Source: Spironucleus salmonicida (Eukaryota > Fornicata > Diplomonadida > Hexamitidae). Taken from it: a DNA stretch of 64,000 nt. The stretch spans positions 814,001 to 878,000 of the forward strand of contig CM035320.1 in the NCBI GenBank assembly GCA_000497125.2. Direction: 5' to 3'. Below, piece after piece: positions 33,011 through 44,513 of the stretch. The first letter of the stretch is position 1; the number at the start of each line of letters is the position of its first letter. The position numbers and the translations under genes were made by a program. The notes under the pieces are model-generated. The model was not told the DNA's origin. It worked only from the letters and a program-made list of their open reading frames with translations, and did not search any database.

Positions 33011-36000
33011 TCACTTTTTCAGCACACCGCTCGCGGCCAATAACTGCATAATGCCGTCCTGGCGCGCGTTGGACTTTCCACTGCCAACCCGCTGGCTTCC
33101 GCCGCTCATCGGGCGCTGCCTGAAGCCACTTTTCGTAGCCAGCTGGCTGATCTCCAAATCATCAACCTTGGAGCTTACCGGGCGCCCAAATGCGCGCTTT
33201 ACGGGCGAGTTGAACTTCATGCTTACCGATGAATTCTGGAAGTGCACGATCTAGCTCGCCTTCTGCAGCTTGCTCTACGTGAGCTGGCTGCGCGCCTCTT
33301 TCACGGAGAAGAGCCCACGCTCTGGAGACGGGAAGTTCTCGATGAAGAGCGAGAGGCTGCGCAGCACGCGCTCAGTTGTGCGCTTTCGCTCCTGTAAAAT
33401 CAGATCGCGCTTGCGGTTGAAGCGCACTTCGAGCTCGCGCGCACGCAAAATCAGACGATCGAACACGCCCTGCGTCTCTATTTTCGTGATCTTCGACTTG
33501 TGCGCGGAGAGCACGCGGTGATGCGGGTCATACTTCGGCTGCGCATAATTCGGTGCCGACGTGATGCGATTCACGCCAGGGATGACCTCCGCGTCCTCGA
33601 AGACAAACGTTGGGTACCCGACCGCATTTTGCAGCAAATTCGACTCCAAATTGATCGCGCCGATGGGGGTGATTTTCTGGCAGTGCGGGCAGTTGTAAGT
33701 GAGCATATTGCGCGAATCCGCACCGTTCTGCTTATATCCGTTATTTCCATTCCCCAAATCCCTCAAAGTCTCGCCGTCGCCGGGGCTCAAAACGATGTCA
33801 CGCGCCATTTGCGCCGCGTGCATATCTCCATTTCTTGCGATTCCGGACCCCGGGCGGCTGTTTCCGTTCCTATTTTCCGTTCCTTTTCCTTTTACCTCCC
33901 AATCATCCTCGCCAAAATACTCGATTTCGTCCTCATTTTCGGCCTCCGCAAACACGCCAATGGCCCCAATTTTACCAGATTTGAGGCAGCCGTGGCATGC
34001 GATTTCAGGCCGCGAAGTGCGCTAATTGCAGTCCCCGCAGGCGCCGCTGACGTTCAAAGCCGCAACATTTCCATCTGATCCAACGATTTCAATGCGTGAA
34101 ATTCGGCCCGATTTGTTGCATTCTGGGCAGGCATAGAGGCTCGAATTCGGCCGCTGGCCGTCGCCGCTGAACTGCAGGTCGTCGTTTGTGGTTCGCGTCG
34201 TCTGGCTGTTGTTCAAATGCTCAGATTTGCCGCCCGGGCGCCGCTAGAAACCGTCGTCAAGGAGCGCGATTCCGGAGCTGGGGCGCTGCGAGAAATGATC
34301 GGTTTAATTTACTTAGTCTATTATATGTTAATTAGTATTTAAATTTTCCCTTCCACTTTAATTACTTTACTTTATTATATTCCCATTAATGTTTTAATTT
34401 TACCTTCCACTACCGTAGTCACCATTACACCCACTATTATATGACCTTTGCAACTAATTAGCTCCGCCCAATTACGCTGATCCTGGCCGCGACCCGAAAT
34501 TCTGCGAACCGCCCAAAATCGAATTCCGGCCGCTTCTCGAGCTGCTACAACGCTCACACTCGTACATGACCGATTTATCGACCAAAATGGCCATTCCTAC
34601 CGGCCCATCGTCCAAACTCGCGCAAATCGACGTATTGATGCCGATCTCGCAGTTCGCGCCCATCTGAAGCCGCTCCGTTTGTTGCACTGAGGGATGCAAC
34701 AGAACCGAATTTACGGCCCCAGGCGTCGGTTTCCGGTCCATTTCAGACCGTTTTTCGTACTAACCAGCCAAGTTATCAAAATCAAAATCTTCGGTTTTCG
34801 CGGATTCCGCGTCCGGGCAGAACTGCAAGCACCAGTTTTTGAGCAAACTGAGGCTCTTGGCGAGCGGTTTCAGCTGCTCTGGGGCGATTTTCTGCTTCTT
34901 CATGTCGCTCCTGAGCTGCTCGTAAGGGCTGTGGCGCTTGTCTTGAAACTGCGCAAAACGCGTTATTCCACCCTTTTCCAAATCAAATAAGGAGTGAAAA
35001 ATCGAATTTGAAGTCGCTTTTAACGCTTCATATTCGGATTTTCCCAATCTTAAGAGATTTTGCAAATCTTTTATGTCCTGCGAAACGCTCGATTCGAACG
35101 TCTAGGCGTCATTTTCGCTCCCTTTGGCGCCGTTTTCGGCCGCTTTGAGCGCGTCAAACGCCTCCTAAACGTACGCTTTCTGCCGTTCCGCTTCCTCCAA
35201 ATTCCCTTCCAATCGACGAATTTCGGACCGCAAAAAATCGATTTCCTTCAAAAATTCGGGCGAATTTCGCTCCTTTTGATCCTTTTGGCCCTTTTGGGCG
35301 TTTTCCAGCTCCTTCCGCTGCCGCTCCAAATCGTCTTTTGAGAGCGTCTGGAGCGCCTTCAGACGCGAAATTAGCGCCTCCAAATCCGCGATTTTGGCGT
35401 CCCGCTCCTCCAGAAGGTCCTCGTAGCGGCCCACTGCGCTCTTGAGCTTCTGCTGCAAGTCCGCCAGCTGCGTCTGGAGCGACAAAATGAGATGCTCGTA
35501 TTCTGAGCTGTTTCCCTGCATTTCGGACTCAAAGCGCGAATTCAGGCGCTCCAGCTCGCTTTCCAGCTGTTGTATGCGTTCTCTGAGCGCCTGGTTGTCT
35601 TTCTGGGCGTTTTGGGTTTGCTGGAGCATCTGCTGCAGCTCGGATCTGTTCTTTTCCTCGAGTTTCTTCTGTAGGTTGGCGTTCTTGCTCAGGATTTCGG
35701 CCACGATGTCGTCGTGCTCTTTTTTGGAGAACGTATCTTTCGTTTCCTGCTTCTGCTGGAAACCGTCGTAATCTGGCTTGTAGATCGTGCCGATCCGCTT
35801 GGACTGGAAGAGCATCTCGCGCAGGGCTAGGATTTCGCTCTGGAGCTTCTTCTGGATAGTGTCTTTTTGGAGCTAGATGTCTTTAATGATTTGCTCCTGC
35901 TCGACGAGTTTCCGCTTCTGGAGCTCCGCTGTGAAGTCGATTTCCTTATATTTTTTCATTATTTTGCCGTTTTCGCCTTTCCAGGAGAGCTCGGTATTCT

Positions 36001-36277
36001 GGACCAGCGTGATGATTATTGGCTCCAGTTCTTTCAGTATTTGGCACTGAAGTGATGCAAATAGCTCCTAAAAATCAGTTTTAAAGACCGGTAGCACCGA
36101 CCGGGATACCGTGTGGTCAGACTACGCGTTGCACCCTAATCTGGGCTCAAAAAGCACAAAAAATGGGTGTGAATTAACTATGGTGTGTAGGTCTTAATTT
36201 GCTAGCTGTATTTTAGACTATATTGATTGCGATAGCAAAGATAGTGTAGTAGACTGGTGCTAGATGACATCGTCCAT
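33011..36277 (-). CDS. Large coiled-coil protein with five CxxC pairs
   Basis: 1088 residues in one frame, ATG 36277, TGA 33011-33013. Layout: N-terminal 150 residues mixed; strong heptad coiled coil about 155-400 (ERIQQLESELERLN and neighbours); helical 400-510; then a region with CxxC pairs at 574/577, 717/720, 747/750, 761/764 and 863/866. Three of these are followed by a G.I..I pattern, so it looks like repeated short zinc ribbons. The C-terminal 200 residues are basic and helical. No family recognised; a cytoskeletal or basal-body scaffold is a guess. The frame was taken through 16 or more TAR codons. The AT-rich stretch at 34300-34450 is inside the coding frame. Confidence 0.75.
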
Positions 36278-36479
36278 GAATTCTGTGTATTGTTTGAATA
36301 AGGATGTCTATATATAATAATAGTATAAAATCTTAAAAAGTGAAGATATTCATAATTTGTTTGCGGTAATTCTAGATTTACAAATAAAATTGCGGTAAGT
36401 TTTAACTAAAAATATTGATATTTAATTACAGTATAATAATAATTATTAAAATTATTAAGTCAAGATTTAATGTGAAAAA

Positions 36480-36887
36480 TCACTACGTTTTCTATAAAGA
36501 GTTTAGTAGCGCTAGAATCTCATCAAAATTTTCGTATAAAGGCCTTTCATCGATTGTATCATGTTCTTGTATAACCTTTGCATGAAAGCTATTTTCGATA
36601 GTGAAACTCTTAGAGAAATTCATAGAATTGTTACTAATGGAAGCTAGAGAGGCCAAGGAATCATTATTCAACTAGGTATCAAAATGCAATTCATCATCTA
36701 GCAGCATTTCTGGTCTTCTTTGCTTGATATTATTAAACTACCTTTTAAGCTGATTTATTGACCTAGTAGAAATTCTCTATTAGATAATACTCCACTATAT
36801 TCTATTCTATGTATCTTTACAAGTAGATGTTAGCTTCACTAAGTTGCACATTTCTTTATTTGTCCATTTTTAACCTTGAGAAGACAT
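36480..36887 (-). CDS. Small Myb/SANT-like DNA-binding protein
   Basis: 135 residues, ATG 36887, TGA 36480-36482, many TAR codons. Residues about 7-60 match the Myb repeat pattern: KWTNKE (first Trp plus acidic), central IQWSII, then RISTRSINQLKRQF (the R.....Q...... third helix). The C-terminal half is acidic and Ser-rich (FHAKVIQEHDTIDERPLYENF). Single-repeat Myb proteins are typical nuclear transcription factors of diplomonads. Only one repeat is present. Confidence 0.65.
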
Positions 36888-37243
36888 TTACTGTAAATGA
36901 GAAATAATAGATCCTTCAAATATATATTTTATATCATTTATTTTTATCGTAAATATAATTTACATATAAAGAATTGCTGTAATTCAATATAGTAAAAGAT
37001 CCATAATGTTATTATACGGGATCAGATTAAAAATAATAGTATCCTGCAGTATCGAGTTTATTATTTAATAAGTTGAATAGGTTGGTAGTTTAGTAAATTT
37101 AGAGAGTTATAATAACACATATCTAGTTATATTACTTACTAATGAAGTTTCTGCTTATTTACCAATACTATTAAATAGTCATATTTAAACATAATCAAGT
37201 TCTTAAATTTCAGGTGAGTTTCCAACCCATACAAACAAATATC
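36888..37243. other. AT-rich intergenic DNA
   Basis: Likely promoter of the Myb-like gene (AT-rich runs at 36920-36965) and 3' flank of the phosphatase gene. No gene seen. Confidence 0.55.
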
Positions 37244-38188
37244 TCACCATTTACCCATAGCTCCTGGGTTGAGCATATTGCCGATCTCGGCCCTACCATC
37301 AAAATCCACACTACACTCGAATACTATGTATTCCCTAACTCCATTTTAGCCCATTTTTACTATAGCGGCCAAATTTTGCTTATTGGTATATCTGGGAGCG
37401 CTCCATACCGTGCTTAGCAGGTCGTTGAAATAGATCATGTAGCCGTCATTCTGCATCTGGTGGGACCGAAATATATGCTGAAGGTCATTTTCGTAACAGA
37501 ACTTTTTTGCTACCAGCGCCCCAAATCCACATCCAGCACCCCGTGAGCTTTTCTCGAAGGTCGATATATCGATCGATGGGTCCGACCATAGAAGGTCGTT
37601 GATGATGCACTACTAGGACTCGGGAAATTCTGAAAACCGTGGAATCGCGTTGATCTGTGACATACTGAACAACGATGGTGACAACCCCGCGTGCACTGCA
37701 AATGTCGTGTAGTCGCCTGACTTTATAGCCGCCGCGAGTGGCATTGTTTCGAAGCAATCGATCATGGCCCGCCAAATTTCCCTTGGAAAGTCTGATATTT
37801 TAGCTGTGATCTCAGTCGAAAAGCCGTAGTTGGAGCATATTTTTGCGTCCTCGTGGTTACCGCGGATCATATGAAATGAGCGCGGGTGCATGCATTTGAG
37901 GGCCAAAAGGAGCGAAATTGTCTCAATCGAATGCTGGCCCCGATCGACGTAGTCACCCAGTAGCAAATAACGAGTAGTAGGGGGAGGACCCGCGATGGTG
38001 AATATTTCCAGCAAATCGAACAGCTGGCCGTGCAAGTCCCCTACTATGGTCACTGGGGAGTCAATTTGCAGAAGATTAGGTTCTGCTGCAAAGAGTTCGG
38101 TTGCTTTTTGGACTGTTTGTAGGATTAGTGAAGTGGGAGGAAAGATATTGGCATGGATAAGCTCGATTAGCTGAGCTGGACCGTCCAT
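37244..38188 (-). CDS. PPP-family serine/threonine phosphatase catalytic subunit
   Basis: 314 residues, ATG 38188, TGA 37244-37246; a TAG pair near 37613 is read as Gln-Gln and the frame continues with the second half of the domain. All metal-binding motifs are intact: GDLHG 50-54, GDYVDRG 78-84, GNHE 110-113, then LLWSDP, SRGAG.GFG, HQMQNDGY and TVWSAPRY. The last is usually FSAPNYC; the Cys and the PP2A YFL tail are missing, so it is a divergent PP2A/PP4/PP6-like member. AT-rich element (ATATATAATATATATAAA type) upstream of the ATG. Confidence 0.92.
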
Positions 38189-38910
38189 TTGGTATTTTAT
38201 GGAGTGGATAATATTTATATATATTATATATTTAAAATGATTTTATGGTAAACTTCAAATGACACAGTAATTTACTTACTAGTGAGACGTCTAGCAAAAG
38301 TTATATTTATTGAGATTTCTGTTTATAATTAATAATTTTTCAGTTGTAATACTTATATTATATAGAAACTTTGATTTTAATTGAAAATATATCATTATCT
38401 TAACAGTAGCTGATCGAATCTATTTACTGTTATTTTTCTGATTCCTAGAAATTGGATATCATCTGTTCTGGTTTATTAGAACTTATGATTTTATATATAG
38501 TTTATTCTGTAGATATGTGTTATGCTACGACAGTCAATTCAATAAAAATAAAGGAATAGGTTATGAAGTTCATACAATGATTTTTATGATTTTTGATTAT
38601 TTGAAGTGTATAGTTTAGTAGTAGGCCAAGAAATATTTTTTGACAAATTTATCTAAATACTATTATTTTACTAATTATTTATATAAACACGTTAAATTTA
38701 ATATGATAATCAGTTAGTGAAATATTTCTTTAATTCCACTTATGGTTAGTAGTATCCACTAAGGATATTTTACTTATAAATTGTTATTCAGATTCTGTTT
38801 TTTAATAACTTAATATAATTAGATTATATTTATATATAATTTAGATTTAAATTAATATTATTATTTCGTATTGACAATTATCCTAATTGACTTAATTTTA
38901 CTTTATTAAA
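38189..38910. other. AT-rich intergenic DNA
   Basis: About 720 bases between divergent genes; AT-rich runs only, no gene seen. Confidence 0.55.
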
Positions 38911-39114
38911 ATGGGAGGGTGTATAGATTACGTTCAAAATAAGGATGAAAAGCTTTAGAATATATCTGACTTGAGTAATGGTATTCCGTTAGATGATGAT
39001 GAGTTATCCTAGGATGCAATTAAATTTGCATACAATGATTAAACACAAACTCCAATTTGTTATAGCATTATGGAGGCCAGTCAATCTAGCTATGGATATT
39101 TATTTACAGAGTGA
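38911..39114 (+). CDS. Small acidic protein with possible N-myristoyl start
   Basis: 67 residues, ATG 38911, TGA 39112-39114. Starts MGGCIDY: Gly2 and Cys4 would suit N-myristoylation and palmitoylation. The rest is acidic/polar (GIPLDDDELSQDAIKFAY) with five TAR codons. No family recognised. Confidence 0.5.
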
Positions 39115-39319
39115 TATAGATTAGCTGGTTATAAATTATTAGTATTTTAATCTTTTTTTTATAGTCAAGCACCTTCAAATTCTATTTTTCATATAATACA
39201 ATTATAAATAAATTATTATGTTTTATACTTATAAAAATTTAAAACAAACAAAATGTTTCTAAAAGTGATTGCTTTTTATATATGATATATACGTATTAGT
39301 ATAAAAAATAGATTCGATA

Positions 39320-39553
39320 ATGCATAAACATGAGAAGGATCATAATAATGCGTAATTACATCATAATTGTGAGCCAGCATTATAGCAAGACATTTAAATA
39401 GCCTAAGTTGCTACGTAGTTTGATTAAGCTGAATAAGTATAAGTTACTCATTAACATCATATAAAAGAGTGGATAGAAGATCATATGCATCATGAAAATC
39501 ACTAAATAAAAATGAAGGATTCTAATTGTGATCATTTTGAGAAACATCAATGA
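39320..39553 (+). CDS. Small histidine- and glutamine-rich protein
   Basis: 77 residues, ATG 39320, TGA 39551-39553. Fourteen or so His, many paired or spaced HxH (WIEDHMHHENH), and many Gln from TAR codons. A metal-binding role is possible but not shown. AT-rich context makes chance frames common. Confidence 0.45.
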
Positions 39554-39861
39554 TTTTTTTAATGATTACTTCAGAACTTATTTTGAAATAACTGATGCTA
39601 AATATTATTTATTTATATTAATAAAGATTATATGAAGAAATCACCAAATTTTGATATTATTTTATACACCTTAAATTATGCCAACTAATGATTTTATGAA
39701 ATATAAAAATGATTTCGTATACCTATTTATCATTATATTTCTATAATAAATTTGATAAAATTATTAATTCCTATTTGACTATAAATTTAAATATCAAAGA
39801 TTTTCAAAGTACCTAACTTATTGCGTATTAATGTATTATAAATAATGAATCTATATACCAA
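39554..39861. other. AT-rich intergenic DNA
   Basis: No gene seen. Confidence 0.55.
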
Positions 39862-40068
39862 TCAATCTGAAATTTAAGTTAGATCTGAATTTTCACTTAT
39901 AAGATTATGAAACGAAAATGTTTAATTAGGAATAGCGATGATCTTGTCATCTCCTATCAACTATTCTAGCGTTAGAATTCTTCTAAGTGAAGGAGGAAGT
40001 ATCGCGGGCTATTAATAACTATAACAGCGTATGATTGATGTTTTAGATTTTCTAACTATCTGCTTCAT
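39862..40068 (-). CDS. Small hypothetical protein, 68 aa
   Basis: ATG 40068, TGA 39862-39864. Basic start (MKQIVRKSKTSIIRCYSY), then PAILPPSLRRILTLEQLIGDD. The GC-richer island supports coding. Family unknown. Confidence 0.45.
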
Positions 40069-40452
40069 TTCAAAGGTCCTAAAATAATTTTTCAATTTAG
40101 TTTAAATACGAATAACTATATAAAATAGTTTCTTTTTCTAATTTCTTAACATCCCTTTATATGGCAAATAAGATAAGTTTCCTTTCCCAAAACTCCTCCA
40201 GGCAAAACTGCATAGTTGCCCCAATTAGTACTTAATACAGAAACTTATCAAACGTTCATACTCAAAAAAGTAAAATTAGAATTTAAACCCCGCTTACACA
40301 TATCTATTAGCACAATATCCATCAAATACGCACAATAACCACAGCCCCCTAAGCCCTGCAGCGCCATTAACTATTCCTACCTCAACTAAAATGCGTAATT
40401 CTCTCACACCCAATTTTTTCAGCACCCTACAACCCCAACCCCAACCCCACGC
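40069..40452. other. Intergenic DNA with CCCCAA-type repeat
   Basis: A plus-strand frame from 40161 is open but becomes antisense to the COP gene, so it is not called. At about 40433-40450 there is CCCCAACCCCAACCCCA (three units), directly beyond the stop of beta-prime COP. Confidence 0.5.
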
Positions 40453-42912
40453 TCACTCCATGTACTCTCCCCGGTTGCAGCCCGCCTTCCAGCTCGCCAC
40501 ATCGTCCGCACCGCCCAGCGCCGCGCGCTCCCAGGGCAGCTCAACAAGTTCAGCAAGCGCCTCCGGCGCGCTCCCGAGCACGCAGCGCGCCGCGAGCGCG
40601 ATATTGGGCCTGGCGTCGCGCTCGTAGCCGCGAATCGCATCCGCGTCGCCGAGCACGAACGCGCACAGCAGCGCCATTTCGTCGTCCCCGGCGACGCGGT
40701 ACAGCGCCAGCGCGTCACGAACGCGACCGCTGCGCAGCAGGAGCTCCGCGCCGGCGAGCACCACGGGCGCGCTCCCGAGGCCCTCCGCAACCCCCAAAAT
40801 CTGCTCGTAGAACGCGTAGCGCACCGCCAGCTGCGCCAGAACCTCGTTATCGTCGCTGAGCGACATGATATAACGACTTTTTCCGCTCCTTTTCAGGAAT
40901 TCTGCGCAGATGAAAACCCTTCCCAAATCGGCCCCAAACGCCTCGCAGCAGTACGCAGCGGCGTCCTCAGCGCCCTAATCGCCAGCAGCGCACCGGAGCC
41001 GGAATTCCACAATCGCCGAATCGAGCGGAATTTCCATCAATTCAAATTGATTTCCGATTTTCGCTCCCGCGACGCACAAAACGCCGCGCGGCCGCACCTC
41101 CAAAATCTCCAAAAGCTCCAAATTTTCGCTCCGCGGAAGCTCCAAAAACAGCTCATCGCCCTCTAAAATCTCCTCCAAAAAGCCTTAAAAGACGCCGTTT
41201 TGGCTCTGGAAAACGACCGTTTTTGCCCCAAAAAGCACTTTTTGGGCGGCCGGAATTTCGCTAAAAATCGAAATTTCGAGCGCTCGCGGGTCCAGGCGCG
41301 CCAGGAACGTCGTTTCTGCCGTCAGGATCGCGCAGAACTCGCCGGACGGCGCGCACTGGAGCGATTTTACGGCCAGCTCGAACTATGCGATAAAGGCGCC
41401 CGCGAACGTGAAAATCGCGAGAAACTGAGCGTTCGCCACGAAAACGTACGGCCCAGAAAACAGCATTGTGGGCACAAAATCCACTTAAATGGTGCAAATC
41501 GTTTCCGTAGAATTTTTTACAGTAATCTTATTATTATATAATATAACATAATATTGCTCCGCTCCAAAGGAAGGGAAAACGAAATCGTCGAGTTTTTGAA
41601 CGAAATTCGCAGCGTCGAAATCGCGCGCGAACGCGATCTGGCTGCAGCTTTCTTCCAGCTTCATTTTGCCGGTTTGCGCCGAGCAAATTACCGCTTTTCC
41701 GCTTCTAATTCCGCAGAATAATTTGCCGTTTCCGAGCATTTTCACGCTCCGAAAAGGCTCCGTTTCGAACGTTTTTGCCTCATTTTTTGAATTCAAAATT
41801 GAAATTCCACTCCCTTCTTAAACCGAAAATTTTCCGCTCTCAAATTTGCCCAAAAACGCGAATTTTCCCTCAAAAAAGTCGAAAACGGGCCGCGATTCGC
41901 CGATTTTCGCGAAAACGGCCCCCTGGTCGAATCCGATGGCGATAACGGTCGCTGCGCCGATTTAAATTGCTGAAACGCACCAGGCGCGTTCTAGCGCGTA
42001 CTGCAGCACCATAGCACGCTCCAGGCGCGCCATGTCGAAAATTTGGACCGAAAAATCCTCTGACGTCGCTAGCAGCCTCTGCTGCGCGCGGCAGTAGGCG
42101 ATTTGCGTTACTGGGCCGCTGAATGGCCCGAAAATAGCTATTTGCTGTTTGTTGAATGAGTCGAATACGAGCACCTCGCCATTGTCCGTTGCGGCCGCCA
42201 GGAATGCCAGCGGTGTTTCAGCGCCCGAAATCGTCGGGCAGTTCGTCCAGCAAAGCGCGTTTAAGCATACGCCGCAGGAGATCGTAAAGAGCGGTGTGAG
42301 CTGTCTGCAGGGGCGATTTTGGGCTGACGAGCGGCCTAGCAGCCCTTTTGCGAGCTTGTGCGCGATGTCGATTACGTTATCTGAGTGGTGTGTAGGGTTG
42401 CATTCGTCGTTTTTGGGGTCAATTTCGATATTTGTGGCGTCGAAAACACGAATTTCGCCTCCCTGGCCGCAGGTTGCGAGGCGGCCGTTCGCGAGCGCGA
42501 GGCCCAGCAGGAAGCCGCTGGAGGCGCGCGCTTCGGCGATCAGCTCGATCGCAGCGGTGAATCGGAAAACTCGCAGGAATCCGTCGTCTGTGGCGGTGAA
42601 AATGTGCGGGGCGGAGTAGATTATAGACCGGATATAGTCCGTCGAGATCTGAAGCTCCTGCAGCGTGGAGAGCGACGAGTCGGACAGGACGCGCAAGATT
42701 CCGTCGTCTGATCCTGTGAAAATGTACGGGGCAGCGTAGAAAACGGTTCTGATGGGCGTGGGCGAAATTTCGCGTTTTAGCGTTACTTGCTGCGTTTTGA
42801 GGTCAAATAGCTGCACTTCGCCTGTGTACTAGCCGATTACGGCCTTCATGGCGTTTTCGGAGAAGGAAATCGCTTTTACGCGAGAGGAACGCAGCGTAGA
42901 GGTTGTCTGCAT
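40453..42912 (-). CDS. COPB2: Coatomer subunit beta-prime (COPB2/Sec27)
   Basis: 819 residues, ATG 42912, TGA 40453-40455 (human about 906). N-terminal WD40 propeller: DYIRSII (family DYIRCIA), TGSDDGILRV, TATDDGFLRVF; then the junction LERAWCVSAI followed by IAIGFDQGAVFAKIG (family MERVWCVA...VALGYDEGSIIVKLG), which fixes the identity; second propeller; C-terminal alpha-solenoid (LLLRSGRVRDALALYR). Part of the COPI coat that retrieves cargo from Golgi to ER through KKXX tails. No introns; TAR codons as Gln throughout. An AT-rich promoter at 42930-42965 is shared with the divergent gene at 43045. Confidence 0.95.
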
Positions 42913-42929
42913 GTGATTGGGAGTGGGAA

Positions 42930-42965
42930 AATAATAATGGTATTATTATAATAAAATATTGTTAG
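42930..42965. promoter_or_regulatory. AT-rich divergent promoter
   Basis: TGGTATTATTATAATAAAAT between the COPB2 ATG (42912) and a plus-strand gene at 43045. Confidence 0.4.
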
Positions 42966-43044
42966 TAACAATAAATAATCATTCGAAACTAGCTTTCTGG
43001 ATTTTGGGGTATTGTGCCGAGGTGGTGGTTTGAAGGGTACAGAT

Positions 43045-43470
43045 ATGGTAATTAGGGGTGGGGTTCGGAGCTTGAGGTTGAAAAATGTTCGTTTGGAGGT
43101 GCGGGTGGATTCTTATGGTTGTTGTGTGAATTTCGCGTGGTAGCTGCTTCAGGTGTGGACAATTGGGGCAATGTCTTGCGAGCGGAAAGCCCTCCGTTAG
43201 TGCGCAGAGCACGCCCCGCGCGCGGCCGAGGCACATTTTGACCGTTCCAAATTCCGAATGCGCTCCATCCGCAAGACGCTGGCCCGAAAGCAGAGGCAGA
43301 TCACCGACAACGAGTACGGGGCGCCGAAGCTCCTGCCGATCGCGGAGGACCTGCCCCACCTAGAGTCGCTGGGCACGGTCTGCCTCGACCGGGACGACAA
43401 CGGGGACGGGACGCTGCTGCTGGGGAACAGGGACATCTCGAGCCAGAGCATGATGCAGGGGCCGTAGTGA
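43045..43470 (+). CDS. Hypothetical basic protein (141 aa; core 70 aa)
   Basis: Open from ATG 43045 to TGA 43468-43470 with three TAR codons; an internal ATG at 43258 would give 70 residues (MRSIRKTLARKQRQITDNEY). The longer start is preferred because it lies 80 bases after the divergent promoter, but the conserved-looking part is the last 70 residues. IR3 begins at 43198, so the right copy lacks this 5' end. Convergent with the next gene, nine bases between stops. Confidence 0.5.
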
Positions 43471-44513
43471 GACATTCGTTCACTAGAATCCCGCCGCACC
43501 GGGCTGCACCTGCCCGTCTGAGAACTGCCTAGGCAGGGGAGCGCGCAGCGAGGGCAGCCTGGCGGACTAGCCGAGAGTCTCCACGGTATGGAGCGCACCC
43601 AGCTGTGGCGGGAGCTGGAAGCCGCCCCGGAGCAGCATGGAGGCCGCGTTGCGCCGGATCCGCTGCCGGTGCGGGGACTGGCTGACCATAGGACTGGGCT
43701 TCTGGGGGCTCCGCGGCGGTACCTGAATGTAGTCGAGGTTGCACCCGGCGGGGGTGAAGGTGAAGAAGTTGAGCGGGGACGTCATTCTGCCGCCGCGGGA
43801 ACCACTGCTCGCGGTCCTGGCCGCAACCCAGAGAAACCGAAAATCCCGTTTCTCCAAAACCGCGAATAGTGACAAATACCTCACTGCGTGGTATCCAGCC
43901 CGCCAGGCTTAGAGTGGTCCGAGGAGTCCGTGGTAACCTCGAGGTTGGACTTGATCACCTGCGTCTTGGCGTAGGAGCTGTTCACGAGGCTCTCCAGCAG
44001 GCTCGTGTTGCGGTTGGCGCCAATCTTGCTCAGCTGCAGGAAGTTCACGGACTGGTTGGAGAGGAAGTTCCCCGTGTCGAACGGCTCCTCCACAGGTTCC
44101 TTCGTCTTGTTCACCGGGGTGCGTGGTGCGCTGGGCAGGTCTTCGCCGCGCTCGGACTCCTCGGCAAACCGGCCCCCGTGGCGCTCGAGGGCAAAGCGAT
44201 GGACGAGGCCGCCAATGGCGAGCAGCAGGATCGTCAGGGTCTGCACAGTGAACACGCAGTTGAAATTATAAGTGGGGTCAGCGCAGTAGATCCAGATGAA
44301 CGAGGCGATGATTGCAAGCGAGCGCACGGTGCCGCTGAAGATCGCGAAGGACCCCCCGCGGCACACGGCGTGGTGCGCCTGCACGAACGCGTACAGCGGC
44401 ATCACCATTCCGCGCAGCGCCCCGTTACGTGTGTAGCTCAGCAGCCCTGTGTAGTGGTTGTTCAGCATCGCAGTGGGCAGCCGCGAGCCCACAGATAGCG
44501 TAATAAATTTATA
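43198..44513. repeat. Inverted repeat IR3, left arm (1316 bp)
   Basis: Reverse complement of 48868-50207, which has one extra 24-base block. Left edge inside the 43045 gene, right edge inside the transporter gene. GC-rich against AT-rich neighbours. Confidence 0.97.
43480..43785 (-). CDS. Hypothetical protein, 101 aa (IR3 left copy)
   Basis: ATG 43785, TGA 43480-43482, with TAG codons as Gln. Starts MTSPLNFFTFTPAGCNLDYI, rich in Pro/Ser/Arg/Gln, no membrane segment. Intact in both IR3 arms. Family unknown; co-directional with and directly after the transporter gene (95-base gap). Confidence 0.55.

Noticed and set aside
33500-34078. 192-residue plus-strand frame
   Set aside because: Antisense shadow of the 1088-residue coiled-coil/CxxC gene.
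43869-44498. 209-residue plus-strand frame over the transporter 3' end
   Set aside because: Antisense shadow of a membrane protein frame that continues into AT-rich DNA.
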